Under the pieces are notes generated by a model. That model worked only from the letters and a program-made list of their open reading frames with translations, did not search any database and was not told the origin of the DNA. From assembly GCA_036497895.1 (NCBI GenBank), contig DASXIR010000017.1, positions 1 through 64,000 of the forward strand: a stretch of 64,000 nt of DNA. Direction: 5' to 3'. The DNA comes from CAVQFC01 sp036497895. GTDB lineage: Bacteria; Acidobacteriota; Vicinamibacteria; Vicinamibacterales; CAVVIG01. Position 1 is the stretch's first letter, and each line of letters starts with the position of its first letter. The position numbers were made by a program, and so were the translations under genes. Shown piece by piece: positions 35,480-44,961 of this stretch.

Positions 35480-38371
35480 CTACGCAACCGTCAGGACCCG
35501 TTCCTTGGCGAAGACCTCGATCACGTCGCCGACCTTGAGGTCGTTGAACTTGTCGAAGCCGATACCGCATTCGAGCCCGGCCTTGACCTCGCTCGCATCG
35601 TCCTTGAATCGGCGAAGCGAGCCGATCTTGCCTTCGTAGATGACCGCGCCGTCGCGCAGCAGGCGCGCCTGTGCGTCGCCAGAGCGGGTGACTCGTCCCT
35701 CGGTGACCAGGCAGCCGGCAATGGTCCCGAACTTCGGGGTCTTGAAGATGTCGCGAACCGCCGCGATGCCGATTCGAACCTCGCGGAAGGTCGGATCGAG
35801 CAGGCCGGCCATCGCCTTCTTCATTTCGTCGGTGACGTGGTAGATCACCGAATGCTGGCGGATCTCGACACGCTCGCGCGCGGCGATGTCCTCGGCGTTG
35901 CGATCGGGCTTGACGTTGAAGGCGATCACGATGGCGTTCGACGCGGATGCCAGCAGCACATCGGACTCGTTCACGGCGCCGACGCCGGCGTGGATGATCC
36001 GGACCTTGACCTTGTCGTCGCTCAATTTCGTCAGCGTGTCGGCCAGCACTTCCGACGAACCCTGCACGTCGGTCTTGATGATGATCGGCAGCTCTTTCAT
36101 GCCGCCTTCGGCGATTTGCGCCTGCAGCGACTCGAGCGTGAGACGCGAGCCCTTGGCGCCGAGTGCCTTGGACTTCGCCTGCTCCTCGCGGAACGTGGCG
36201 ATGTGGCGCGCCTTGGCGGCGTCGGCCACCTGGAACAGATCACCAGGTCCGGGCAGACCCGCCAGACCCAGCACTTCGACCGGCGTGGACGGCCCCGCCG
36301 ATTTGGACGGCTTGCCCCGATCGTCGATCAGCGCGCGCACGCGTCCCACGATCGGTCCGGCGATGAATGTGTCGCCGACGTGCAACGTGCCGTCCTGGAC
36401 CAGCACGGTCGCCACCGGACCGCGGCCTTTGTCCAGTTTCGACTCGAGCACGGTGCCTGAGGCGCTGCGCTTCGGATTCGCCTTGAGCTCGAGGATGTCG
36501 CTCGACAGCAGGATCATTTCGAGGAGGCCATCGATGTTGGTCTTCTGGCGCGCCGACACTTCGACCGTGACGGTCTGGCCGCCCCATTCTTCCGGCATCA
36601 GCCCGAGCTCGGTCAGCTCGCGCTTCACTTTCTCCGGGCTGGCATTCGGCTTGTCGATCTTGTTGATGGCCACGACGATCGGCACGTTGGCCGCCCGCGC
36701 GTGATCGATCGCTTCCTTCGTCTGCGGCATGATCCCATCGTCCGCCGCGACTACCAGCACGACGATGTCGGTGACCTTGGCGCCACGGGCGCGCATCAGG
36801 GTGAAGGCCGCGTGACCGGGAGTATCGAGAAACACGATGTCGCGGCCGTTGATCGTGACGTGATAGGCGCCGATGTGCTGGGTGATCCCGCCCGCCTCGC
36901 GCTCGGCCACCCTGGTCGTCCGGATCGCGTCGAGCAGGCTGGTCTTGCCGTGGTCGACGTGGCCCATCACGGTGACGACCGGCGCGCGCGTAATCAGGTC
37001 TTCCTTGCGCGATTCACCTTCGTCTGCCTGCAGCAACTCTTCCTCGAAGCTCTGCATCTGGACGTCGGCGCCGAACTCGCGCGCGATCATGGTCGCCGTC
37101 TCGGTATCGAGCGCGGAGTTGATTGTCAGCATCAGCCGCTTCATCAGCAGCTTGGCGAGCACGTCCTTGACGCGCAGATCGAGTTTGTCCGCCAGGTCCT
37201 TCACCGTCATGCCCTCGGCAAGCGTGATGGTCTTGGTGACCGGCGGCGGCGCGGCCGGCATCGGCGGCGGCGCCGGACGCGAGGTGTGATCGCGACGGCC
37301 GGCGGCCGGGCGTCCAGCCCCACCAGGCCGCTGCTGGTAAGACGGCCGCGACGGCATTCCCGGACGCTGCGGATACGGGCCGGGCCGCGGCGGGACGCCT
37401 GGCTGCTGCGGACGAATCGGCTGCGACGGAAGAGGGCGAGGTCCACCGACCGGTGGCCGAGGACCGGGGTACGGCGGGCGCGCGCCCGGCGCACCGCCGG
37501 GACGCGGTAATCCGGGGGCCGCCGGACGCGCGCCGGGTGCACCGGCAGGTGTGGCCGGACGGGCGGCCACCACCGGCGTCGGCCGAGGCGGCGCGATCGG
37601 ACGCTGTACGGCGCGCGGCGCCGGCGTGGTCGGCAGCGGCGCTGTCGGCGTCGTCGGACGCTGTTCTTCGATGCGGAGGCGCAGAGTTGGCGGCACGACG
37701 CGACCCGGAGTCGCGGGCTTCGCGGCAGCCGGCTGCGATGCCGGCGCCGGAGCAGCAGACGCGACCAGTTCCGCCGCGGCTGCGGTTTCGGGCATCGGCG
37801 CCCTTGCTTCCACGCTGCGCGGCGGCGCTACAGCCGCGAGAGGCGGCTCTTCGCGAACCGGCGGTTCTTCGATTATCAGGCCGCCACGACGAGTGGGGCG
37901 CGTGGGCGGCGGCTCCGGCGCGACGACCGCCGGCGGTTCGGGTTCGGCGGGCGACTCGTTTCTCGCGACGGGCGCGTGCGCTTCGACCGGCGGCGCGATA
38001 TCGTGCTCTGCGTCGGCGAACCCTTCTTCGGGTTCGGTTTCGACTGGCGCGGCCGCGACCGGCTTTGCCATCTTGACGAGACGAGGCGGCGGCAGCGCCG
38101 GCGCGGTCGGCTTCGCGGGTTCGGCCGCCTTTTTCGGCGCCGGGCCCTTCTTGCCTTTGACGACCGGCGTTTCGGCGAACATGTTGACCGTCGGTAGCGA
38201 GATATTGCGCTGACGCGCGACCCGCTCGACGAACTGGCGTGCGACCACCTCTTCGATGGTGCTCGATGCGCTCTTGACCTCGATGCCGTGGTCGCGCTTC
38301 AGCAGCGCCGTCACTTCCTGGCTCGTGGTTCCGAGCAGCTCCGCGATCTTGAAGATCCGAACAGTTGCCAA
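35480..38371 (-). CDS. infB: Translation initiation factor IF-2
   Basis: A 963-residue GTPase that brings initiator tRNA to the 30S subunit. An IF2N domain starts the protein (VRIFKIAELLGTTSQEVTALLKRDHGI) and a second lies near 395-445 (LADKLDLRVKDVLAKLLMKR). Between them is a long Pro/Ala/Arg-rich linker (about 75-385). The G domain starts near 460 with VVTVMGHVDHGKTSLLDAI (G1), DTPGHAAF (G3) and NKIDKP (G4). The start is TTG at 38371 with AGAGG upstream at good spacing, an uncommon start that may limit expression. Downstream domains II-IV are complete. Confidence 0.97.
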   Translation of the reverse strand: MATVRIFKIAELLGTTSQEVTALLKRDHGIEVKSASSTIEEVVARQFVERVARQRNISLPTVNMFAETPVVKGKKGPAPKKAAEPAKPTAPALPPPRLVKMAKPVAAAPVETEPEEGFADAEHDIAPPVEAHAPVARNESPAEPEPPAVVAPEPPPTRPTRRGGLIIEEPPVREEPPLAAVAPPRSVEARAPMPETAAAAELVASAAPAPASQPAAAKPATPGRVVPPTLRLRIEEQRPTTPTAPLPTTPAPRAVQRPIAPPRPTPVVAARPATPAGAPGARPAAPGLPRPGGAPGARPPYPGPRPPVGGPRPLPSQPIRPQQPGVPPRPGPYPQRPGMPSRPSYQQRPGGAGRPAAGRRDHTSRPAPPPMPAAPPPVTKTITLAEGMTVKDLADKLDLRVKDVLAKLLMKRLMLTINSALDTETATMIAREFGADVQMQSFEEELLQADEGESRKEDLITRAPVVTVMGHVDHGKTSLLDAIRTTRVAEREAGGITQHIGAYHVTINGRDIVFLDTPGHAAFTLMRARGAKVTDIVVLVVAADDGIMPQTKEAIDHARAANVPIVVAINKIDKPNASPEKVKRELTELGLMPEEWGGQTVTVEVSARQKTNIDGLLEMILLSSDILELKANPKRSASGTVLESKLDKGRGPVATVLVQDGTLHVGDTFIAGPIVGRVRALIDDRGKPSKSAGPSTPVEVLGLAGLPGPGDLFQVADAAKARHIATFREEQAKSKALGAKGSRLTLESLQAQIAEGGMKELPIIIKTDVQGSSEVLADTLTKLSDDKVKVRIIHAGVGAVNESDVLLASASNAIVIAFNVKPDRNAEDIAARERVEIRQHSVIYHVTDEMKKAMAGLLDPTFREVRIGIAAVRDIFKTPKFGTIAGCLVTEGRVTRSGDAQARLLRDGAVIYEGKIGSLRRFKDDASEVKAGLECGIGFDKFNDLKVGDVIEVFAKERVLTVA

Positions 38372-38410
38372 CAGTAGACCTCTATGGTGAATCGTGCGCT
38401 ATCCCATGGC

Positions 38411-38441
38411 GTGCAGACCTCCTGGCCTGCACGTCGCGGAC

Positions 38442-38453
<12 letters not shown>
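38411..38453. repeat. Two adjacent palindromes at the nusA-infB junction
   Basis: GTGCAG...CTGCAC (6-bp arms, 38411-38432) and the perfect GCGGACC-TAAA-GGTCCGC (38436-38453). The second supplies the last codons and the stop of nusA (GAC CTT TAG). There is no T-tract, so this is not a normal terminator. It may be a transcript-processing stem or a dispersed palindromic element. The usual YlxR (DUF448) gene of this junction is absent. Confidence 0.6.
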
Positions 38454-39869
<1,416 letters not shown>

Positions 39870-39871
39870 AT

Positions 39872-40357
39872 CTAGAATTCCACCTCTAAGTTCGCCCGCG
39901 TGATGACCTGCAGCGGCACCCGGTGCCGCTTACCGTCGTCGGCGTCGATGATCACGGCATCACCGTCCAAGCCGCCGAGCTTGCCCCTGAAAAACCCCTG
40001 ACCATCCACGCGTTCCCGCATGACGATCTTGGCCTGCCGCCCGGCGAACCGCTCGTAGTCGCCGCTGCCCCGCAGCGGCCGATCCAGTCCGGGCGACGAT
40101 ACTTCCAGCGTATATGCGGTCGGCACGACATCCTCGACATCGAGGATGGCGCTCAAGTCGCGGCTGACGTGCGCGCAGTCGTCCACGCTGACGCCAGCGT
40201 CCGGCGTCGCCGCCGGTCCGGGCCGATCGAGCTGGACCCGCAACACCATGCCCGGCGCTTCGCGCCGAAACTGAACGTCGAAGATGTCGAGCCCGTAACT
40301 GGCCGCTATGCGGCCGGCCAGAACCCGGATCTGATCGACGACGGTTTCCGCGCCCAT
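39872..40357 (-). CDS. rimP: Ribosome maturation factor RimP
   Basis: A 161-residue protein with the RimP N-terminal alpha/beta domain (YGLDIFDVQFRREAPGMVLRVQLDRPG, DCAHVSRDLSAILDVED) and C-terminal SH3-like domain (LEVSSPGLDRPLRGSGDYERFAG). It acts in 30S assembly. The start ATG follows a T-tract and hairpin at once and has no Shine-Dalgarno sequence, which is odd for the first gene of a large operon. It heads the rimP-nusA-infB set. Confidence 0.94.
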   Translation of the reverse strand: MGAETVVDQIRVLAGRIAASYGLDIFDVQFRREAPGMVLRVQLDRPGPAATPDAGVSVDDCAHVSRDLSAILDVEDVVPTAYTLEVSSPGLDRPLRGSGDYERFAGRQAKIVMRERVDGQGFFRGKLGGLDGDAVIIDADDGKRHRVPLQVITRANLEVEF

Positions 40358-40363
40358 AAATTA

Positions 40364-40385
40364 AAAAAGTGGGCACCCGCCCACT
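40364..40385 (-). terminator. Terminator-like hairpin directly before rimP (candidate attenuator)
   Basis: On the minus strand AGTGGC-GGGT-GCCCACT forms a stem of six or seven pairs with a one-base bulge, followed by TTTTTT. Six bases later comes the rimP ATG. It could end rimO transcripts, but since a promoter lies upstream of it (40415-40423) any transcript from that promoter must also cross it, making it a candidate attenuator. Confidence 0.7.
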
Positions 40386-40407
40386 CGGTCCTACACTCAG
40401 GGTCCGA
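40385..40407 (-). repeat. Imperfect inverted repeat in rimP leader
   Basis: TCGGACC and GGACCGA arms (minus strand, one A-A mismatch) around a 9-base centre CTGAGTGTA. It starts about where transcription from the 40415 promoter should begin, so the leader would fold into this hairpin followed by the terminator-like one. Confidence 0.5.
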
Positions 40408-40414
40408 ACTCGAA

Positions 40415-40423
40415 ATTATACCA
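40415..40423 (-). promoter_or_regulatory. Extended -10 promoter of rimP-nusA-infB inside the end of rimO
   Basis: On the minus strand TGGTATAAT is a perfect extended -10 (TGnTATAAT). The rimO stop codon TAA lies inside it. No good -35 is seen, which extended -10 promoters tolerate. Predicted transcription start is near 40408, giving a leader of about 50 bases. Confidence 0.65.
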
Positions 40424-41846
40424 CGGGGCGACCGATGAGATCGTACTCGCGGGCGCCGACAATCTCGATGTCCGTGAAATCGCCGGGCCGGAAGGCGGAT
40501 GGGTCGCAATCCGTAAGGAAAACCGACGCATCAATATCCGGCGCCTGGCTCTCGAGCCGCGCCCTGAGGACGAGGTCGTGGTCGCTCGACGGGCCGTCCA
40601 CGACCACGCGCGCCCGCTGGCCGATCCGCGCCCGTTGACGCTTTTGAACCAGTCGCTTCTGCAGGCCCATGATTTTGGCCCGCCGCGACTTCTTGGTTCT
40701 GGCCGGCACGTCGTCTGCCAGTCCGAAGGCCGAAGTGCCTTCCTCGTGCGAGTAGGTGAAAACCCCGACGTGGTCGAACGCGTGGTCCGACACGAACCCG
40801 GCCAGCTCGGCGACATCCGCGTCGGTCTCGCCCGGGAAGCCAACGATGAAGGTGGTGCGGAGGGCGACACCAGGGATCCGGTCGCGGATTTTGGTCAGGA
40901 GGGCGTCGTAGCCGGCGTGGGTGCCGGGCCGTTTCATCCGTTTCAGAACCGCGTTCGAGGCGTGCTGAAGCGGCAGGTCGATGTATTTGCAGACCTTGTC
41001 GCACTCGGCCATTGCCTGCAGGGTCGCGTCATCGATGGTGGTTGGGTAGAGGTAGAGCAGCCGGATCCATTCGAGGCCGTCGATCTGGTTGAGCTCGCGG
41101 AGCAGCCGTGCGAGCGCACCGCGCTCCTGCCGGTCGATGCCGTAGAATGTCGTGTCCTGCGAAATCAGCAGCAGTTCCTTGACGCCACGCGCGGCCAACG
41201 CCCGCGCTTCACGGACGATCGAGTCGCCGGGCCGGCTCCGATATTCGCCACGCAGCGTGGGAATGATGCAGAACGCGCACTTGTAATCGCAGCCCTCGGC
41301 GATTTTCACGTAGGCATAATGACGCGGCGTCGCGAGCAGGCGCGGTGTGTCCGCGTCGTAAATGTAGGTCGGCAGGGACTTGGGGACCGGGGCCTCGGCC
41401 TCGCGCAACCCGCGTGGCGACGCGGAACCAGGCGAAGACTTGAAGAAGGTCAGCGGCGCTGACCCTCGCCGCGCCGATTCCGGGAGCGCACCGCGTCCCG
41501 CCGGTCCGCCGATCGCTCCAACGATTTCCGGCACCTGTCCAGTGCCCAGCACCGCGTCGATTTCCGGAATCTGCGCCTTCAGCTCGTCGCGGTAGCGCTC
41601 GGCCATGCAGCCGGTGACGATCAGCCGCTGACAGGCGCCGTCCTTCTTCAGCTGCGCCATCTCGAGGATGGCATCGATCGATTCCTGTTTCGCCGAGTCG
41701 ATGAAAGCGCAGGTATTGACGATCAACACTTCGGCGCCGGCCGCGTCCTGCGTCAGTTCGTGTCCGCCCTGTTGAGCAAGCCCCAGCATCACCTCGGAAT
41801 CGACGAGGTTCTTCGGACACCCGAGCGAGATCATTCCGACTTTCAA
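40416..41846 (-). CDS. rimO: Ribosomal protein S12 methylthiotransferase RimO
   Basis: A 476-residue radical-SAM enzyme that adds a methylthio group to Asp of ribosomal protein S12. The MTTase domain has Cys10, Cys46 and Cys80 (SLGCPKNLVDSE, NTCAFIDSAK, TGCMAERY) for one iron-sulfur cluster. The radical SAM motif CDYKCAFC holds Cys186, Cys190 and Cys193. A TRAM domain ends the protein. An extra Ala/Pro/Ser-rich stretch at about 113-158 (GRGALPESARRGSAPLTFF onward) sits between the two domains and is absent from typical RimO of about 440 residues; it contains two palindromes. asnS lies upstream by 46 bases. Confidence 0.95.
   Translation of the reverse strand: MKVGMISLGCPKNLVDSEVMLGLAQQGGHELTQDAAGAEVLIVNTCAFIDSAKQESIDAILEMAQLKKDGACQRLIVTGCMAERYRDELKAQIPEIDAVLGTGQVPEIVGAIGGPAGRGALPESARRGSAPLTFFKSSPGSASPRGLREAEAPVPKSLPTYIYDADTPRLLATPRHYAYVKIAEGCDYKCAFCIIPTLRGEYRSRPGDSIVREARALAARGVKELLLISQDTTFYGIDRQERGALARLLRELNQIDGLEWIRLLYLYPTTIDDATLQAMAECDKVCKYIDLPLQHASNAVLKRMKRPGTHAGYDALLTKIRDRIPGVALRTTFIVGFPGETDADVAELAGFVSDHAFDHVGVFTYSHEEGTSAFGLADDVPARTKKSRRAKIMGLQKRLVQKRQRARIGQRARVVVDGPSSDHDLVLRARLESQAPDIDASVFLTDCDPSAFRPGDFTDIEIVGAREYDLIGRPVV
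41410..41464. repeat. Paired palindromes in the extra segment of rimO
   Basis: CCGCGT-GGCG-ACGCGG (41410-41425) and GGTCAGC-GGC-GCTGACC (41448-41464) are perfect inverted repeats inside the coding stretch that makes this RimO longer than normal. Both are translated in frame. Confidence 0.5.
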
Positions 41847-41892
41847 ACCGCTACTCCACTTTCAACCGGCCTGGATTCAGCACGACCGCGAA

Positions 41893-43188
41893 TCAGGGGT
41901 ACAACCTATACAGCATACGCGGGTAGGGAATCGTCTCACGGACGTGTTCGAGCTTGCAGATCCACGACACCACGCGTTCGATCCCCATGCCGAAGCCTCC
42001 GTGCGGCACGGTGCCGTAGCGCCGCAGGTCCAGGTACCATTCGAACGCCTCCTGAGGCAGGTTGTGATCCTTGATCCGCTGGAGCAAGAGGTCCAGATCC
42101 GCGAGACGCTCGCCGCCGCCGATGATCTCGCCGTAGCCCTCGGGCGCGAGCATGTCGACGCCGAGCGCCAGCGCCGGGTTGAGCGGATCGGGCTTCATGT
42201 AGAACGCCTTGATCGCCGCCGGATAGCGATGGACCAGCACCGGGCGATCGTATTCCTCCGACAACGTCGTCTCGTCGGGCCCACCGAAGTCGCCGCCCCA
42301 CTGAATCGGCAATCCCTTCGCCTGCAGCCGCGCTACCGCGGCGTCATAGGAGATGCGCGGAAACGGCTTGCGGACCGCTTCAAGCTTCGAGGTGTCGCGC
42401 TCGATGATGGTCAGCTCGCGCCGACGCTTTTCGAGCACCCGTCCGACCACTGAAACGACGAGATCCTCCGCCAGTTCCATCACGTCGTCGAGGTCGGCGA
42501 ACACGACCTCGGGCTCGACCATCCAGAACTCGGTCAAATGACGCCGCGTCTTCGATTTTTCCGCCCGGAAGGTCGGACCGAAGCAATACACCCGGCCGAG
42601 CGCCATGGCGTTGGCTTCGTTGTACAGCTGGCCGCTCTGGGTCAGGTAGGCCGTCTGATCCTCGAAGTACTGCGCCGGAAACAGCGTCGTCGTTCCCTCG
42701 CAGGCGGCCGGTGTGAAGATCGGCGTGTCAGCGAGGATGAAGCCGCGGCCGTTGAAGAAGTCGCGGACCGCATTGATGATCTCGTGACGGATGCGCAGGA
42801 TCGCCTGCTGCCGTTCACTGCGGATCCACAGGTGACGCCGGTCGAGCAGGAAGTCGACGCCGTGTTCTTTCGGCGTTATCGGGTAGTCGTGCGACACGCC
42901 CACGACCTCGAGCCCCTTGACGTCGATTTCGTATCCGCTCGGCGCGCGGCTGTCAGCCCGCGCGGTGCCGGTCACGATGATCGATGTTTCCTGGGAGAGA
43001 TGGTCCGCAGCCTTGAACAGGTCTTCGCCGACCGCGGCCTTCGACATCACCGCCTGGATGAACCCCGAGCCGTCGCGAACGGTCAGGAAATGAATCTTGC
43101 CGCTCGAGCGGCGATTGTGCAGCCATCCCTTGATGGTGACTTCTTCGCCTTCGTGTTTGCCGATGTCTTCGATGTAAACGTGAGCCAT
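41893..43188 (-). CDS. asnS: Asparaginyl-tRNA synthetase
   Basis: A 431-residue class IIb synthetase. An OB-fold anticodon domain (VTIKGWLHNRRSSGKIHFLTVRDGSGFIQAV) is followed by the catalytic core with motif 2 region FGPTFRAEKSKTRRHLTEFWMVEPE and motif 3 GGFGMGIERVVSWI. The segment EKSKTRRHLTEFWMVEPE and the core spacing fit AsnRS rather than AspRS. It charges tRNA-Asn directly, so the transamidation route would not be needed for Asn. The gene lies 7 bases after the TIM-barrel gene and upstream of rimO. Confidence 0.93.
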   Translation of the reverse strand: MAHVYIEDIGKHEGEEVTIKGWLHNRRSSGKIHFLTVRDGSGFIQAVMSKAAVGEDLFKAADHLSQETSIIVTGTARADSRAPSGYEIDVKGLEVVGVSHDYPITPKEHGVDFLLDRRHLWIRSERQQAILRIRHEIINAVRDFFNGRGFILADTPIFTPAACEGTTTLFPAQYFEDQTAYLTQSGQLYNEANAMALGRVYCFGPTFRAEKSKTRRHLTEFWMVEPEVVFADLDDVMELAEDLVVSVVGRVLEKRRRELTIIERDTSKLEAVRKPFPRISYDAAVARLQAKGLPIQWGGDFGGPDETTLSEEYDRPVLVHRYPAAIKAFYMKPDPLNPALALGVDMLAPEGYGEIIGGGERLADLDLLLQRIKDHNLPQEAFEWYLDLRRYGTVPHGGFGMGIERVVSWICKLEHVRETIPYPRMLYRLYP

Positions 43189-43195
43189 AGCAGTC

Positions 43196-43924
43196 TCAGT
43201 CGCCAGTCGCCAACAACTTCTCGAGGCGCGCGCGCGTCGCTCGTGCCCGCGCGAGTAATTCCTTTGTCGGACCGCGTCCTGCCGCGTCCAGGACGATCGG
43301 ACGGTCGTAGCCGACCTTCTGCACCGTCGTCATCACGCTCGGCCAGTCAATCGCGCTGTTCGCCGGCAGTCGCGCCGCCACGAGATGTTCCGACGTCATC
43401 TCGATCGTGTCCACGAGATCGCCTTTCGCCGCCGTCGCGAAGTCGAGCGCGATGCCGACCGTCGCCTCGCAGCGCTCGACGAACGTCAGCAGGGATCCGA
43501 CGCTGACCATCGACGGTGACCGCGAGTCGATCGCGATCCGCAATCCCAACGGTTCGGCGAGCGCCGCGATCCGTTCCGCCGCCTTCGAGCCGCTCTTCGG
43601 CGAACCGATCGGCAGAATCAGCACGTTCGCCGGAATGCGCCGCGCCACGCTCATCGCCTGCTCGACCGGCCCCAGCGCCGCCGCGTTCCACGAGGTCACG
43701 CCGTCCTGCGCCGGCGCGACGATTGCGCTCAACTCGAGACCCGCTTCGGCCAGCCACTGCTGCAGATCCGCGACCGCGGCCTGGTTCGCGCCGTCGAAAT
43801 GGCCGGGCACCGCGTCGAGCTCGACGCATTCGAACCCGTGCGCGGCGATTTCCAGCAGATGCGCCCGGCACAATCGCTGTTGATGATAGAGGTGCGTCGA
43901 CACCCCGAATTGTCGTTTGGCCAC
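43196..43924 (-). CDS. Sugar phosphate isomerase/epimerase-like TIM-barrel protein
   Basis: A 242-residue protein of the AP-endonuclease-2/xylose-isomerase-like TIM-barrel superfamily. It begins FGVSTHLYHQQRLCRAHLLEIAAHGFECVEL, the usual first strand and helix, and has later barrel strands at LSAIVAP, VLILPIG, IAIDSR and VGIALDFA. Metal-binding acidic residues are partly present (ELDA, ALDFA), but the usual His-rich late motif is weak, so activity is uncertain. The start is GTG with AAGGG upstream, and TACAAT at 43939-43944 on the minus strand is a likely -10. It heads a run with asnS and rimO. Confidence 0.75.
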   Translation of the reverse strand: MAKRQFGVSTHLYHQQRLCRAHLLEIAAHGFECVELDAVPGHFDGANQAAVADLQQWLAEAGLELSAIVAPAQDGVTSWNAAALGPVEQAMSVARRIPANVLILPIGSPKSGSKAAERIAALAEPLGLRIAIDSRSPSMVSVGSLLTFVERCEATVGIALDFATAAKGDLVDTIEMTSEHLVAARLPANSAIDWPSVMTTVQKVGYDRPIVLDAAGRGPTKELLARARATRARLEKLLATGD

Positions 43925-43965
43925 GAGCCGAAACCCTTATTGTATCGTGGGTCCGCGGTTGCGAC

Positions 43966-44961
43966 TTATCGCAATTCGTCGATCTGGGCCGAGAGGATTT
44001 CTCGCAGGCGCGCGAAACGCGGGTACTTCTCCAGGGTGGTCCGGACATAGCGCAGCGTCCGCGGCATGTACTGGATGTACACCGTGTTGTGCCGTGTGGT
44101 GGTCTGGTAGCCGAACGTCCCCAGCGCCTTGAGGTTGCGCTGGAGTGCCATCAGATCGAAGCGCCGGCGGAATTCGGCGGCGTTGCTCTGGTTCCTGAGG
44201 GCCAGGAAATACGCAATCAGCTGGTCGAGTTCTCGATCGGCGATATCGACGTACGAGTCACGCAACAGCGACGCCAGATCGTAGGTGTCGGGACCCATGC
44301 GTGCGTCCTGAAAATCGATGATGTAGAGGCTGTCCGCGCTGAGCATCAGGTTGCGACTGTGGTAGTCGCGATGACAGAGGACCCGCGGTTCGGCGGCCAG
44401 CTCGTCGACGATCCCCGCCCATTCTTCCGAGAGCGCCGCGCGCGCCCCGTCCGCCAGCGCGATGCCGCGGTACCCGAGCATGAAGTGCTTCACGAAGAAC
44501 TCGAGCTCCCACGTCAGCTTCTCGACGTCGAACGCGATGCCGTACGACGGATAGCGATCCGACTGCAGCTCCGCACCTCGCCGCTGCAGCAACTCGATGA
44601 GCGCCACGGCCTCGCGGTACAGCGCTTCGTGCCGCGCCGGCGTCGCGGCGCCGAGGTGCGCCTGCAGTGTCACGTCGCCGAGATCCTGCAGGGCCAGAAT
44701 GCCGAGGGCATCCGAGTGGCCAAGCACGGTCGGCACCGGCAGCGGGACAGCGGCAAGAAGTTCGGCGACGCGCGCAAACGATAGCGTCGCGAAATCGATC
44801 GGCCCGGCGTGCAGGGCGAGCACCAGCGATGATCCGTCTTCGGGGATGACCCGGAAGTAATGCCGGTCCGAGGCATCGCCGGTGAGCGGCACCACCCGGG
44901 CGTGTCGCGCCGCGAGCCCGCTCTCTTCGAGGTACTGCGAAATGCGTTCGTGGAGGGTCAA
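43966..44961 (-). CDS. Aminoglycoside phosphotransferase-family sugar kinase, AmgK-like
   Basis: A 331-residue APH-fold kinase. Seen: N-lobe PLTGDASDRHYFRV, the catalytic loop LCHRDYHSRNLML (Asp base and Asn metal ligand) and the metal motif YIIDFQDARMGPDTYDLASLL. The GDASxRxYxR start and the adjacent nucleotidyltransferase match the AmgK/MurU pair that phosphorylates MurNAc or GlcNAc at the anomeric carbon in peptidoglycan recycling. The start TTG overlaps the stop of that gene by four bases (TTGA). Substrate is inferred from gene pairing. Confidence 0.85.
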   Translation of the reverse strand: MTLHERISQYLEESGLAARHARVVPLTGDASDRHYFRVIPEDGSSLVLALHAGPIDFATLSFARVAELLAAVPLPVPTVLGHSDALGILALQDLGDVTLQAHLGAATPARHEALYREAVALIELLQRRGAELQSDRYPSYGIAFDVEKLTWELEFFVKHFMLGYRGIALADGARAALSEEWAGIVDELAAEPRVLCHRDYHSRNLMLSADSLYIIDFQDARMGPDTYDLASLLRDSYVDIADRELDQLIAYFLALRNQSNAAEFRRRFDLMALQRNLKALGTFGYQTTTRHNTVYIQYMPRTLRYVRTTLEKYPRFARLREILSAQIDELR

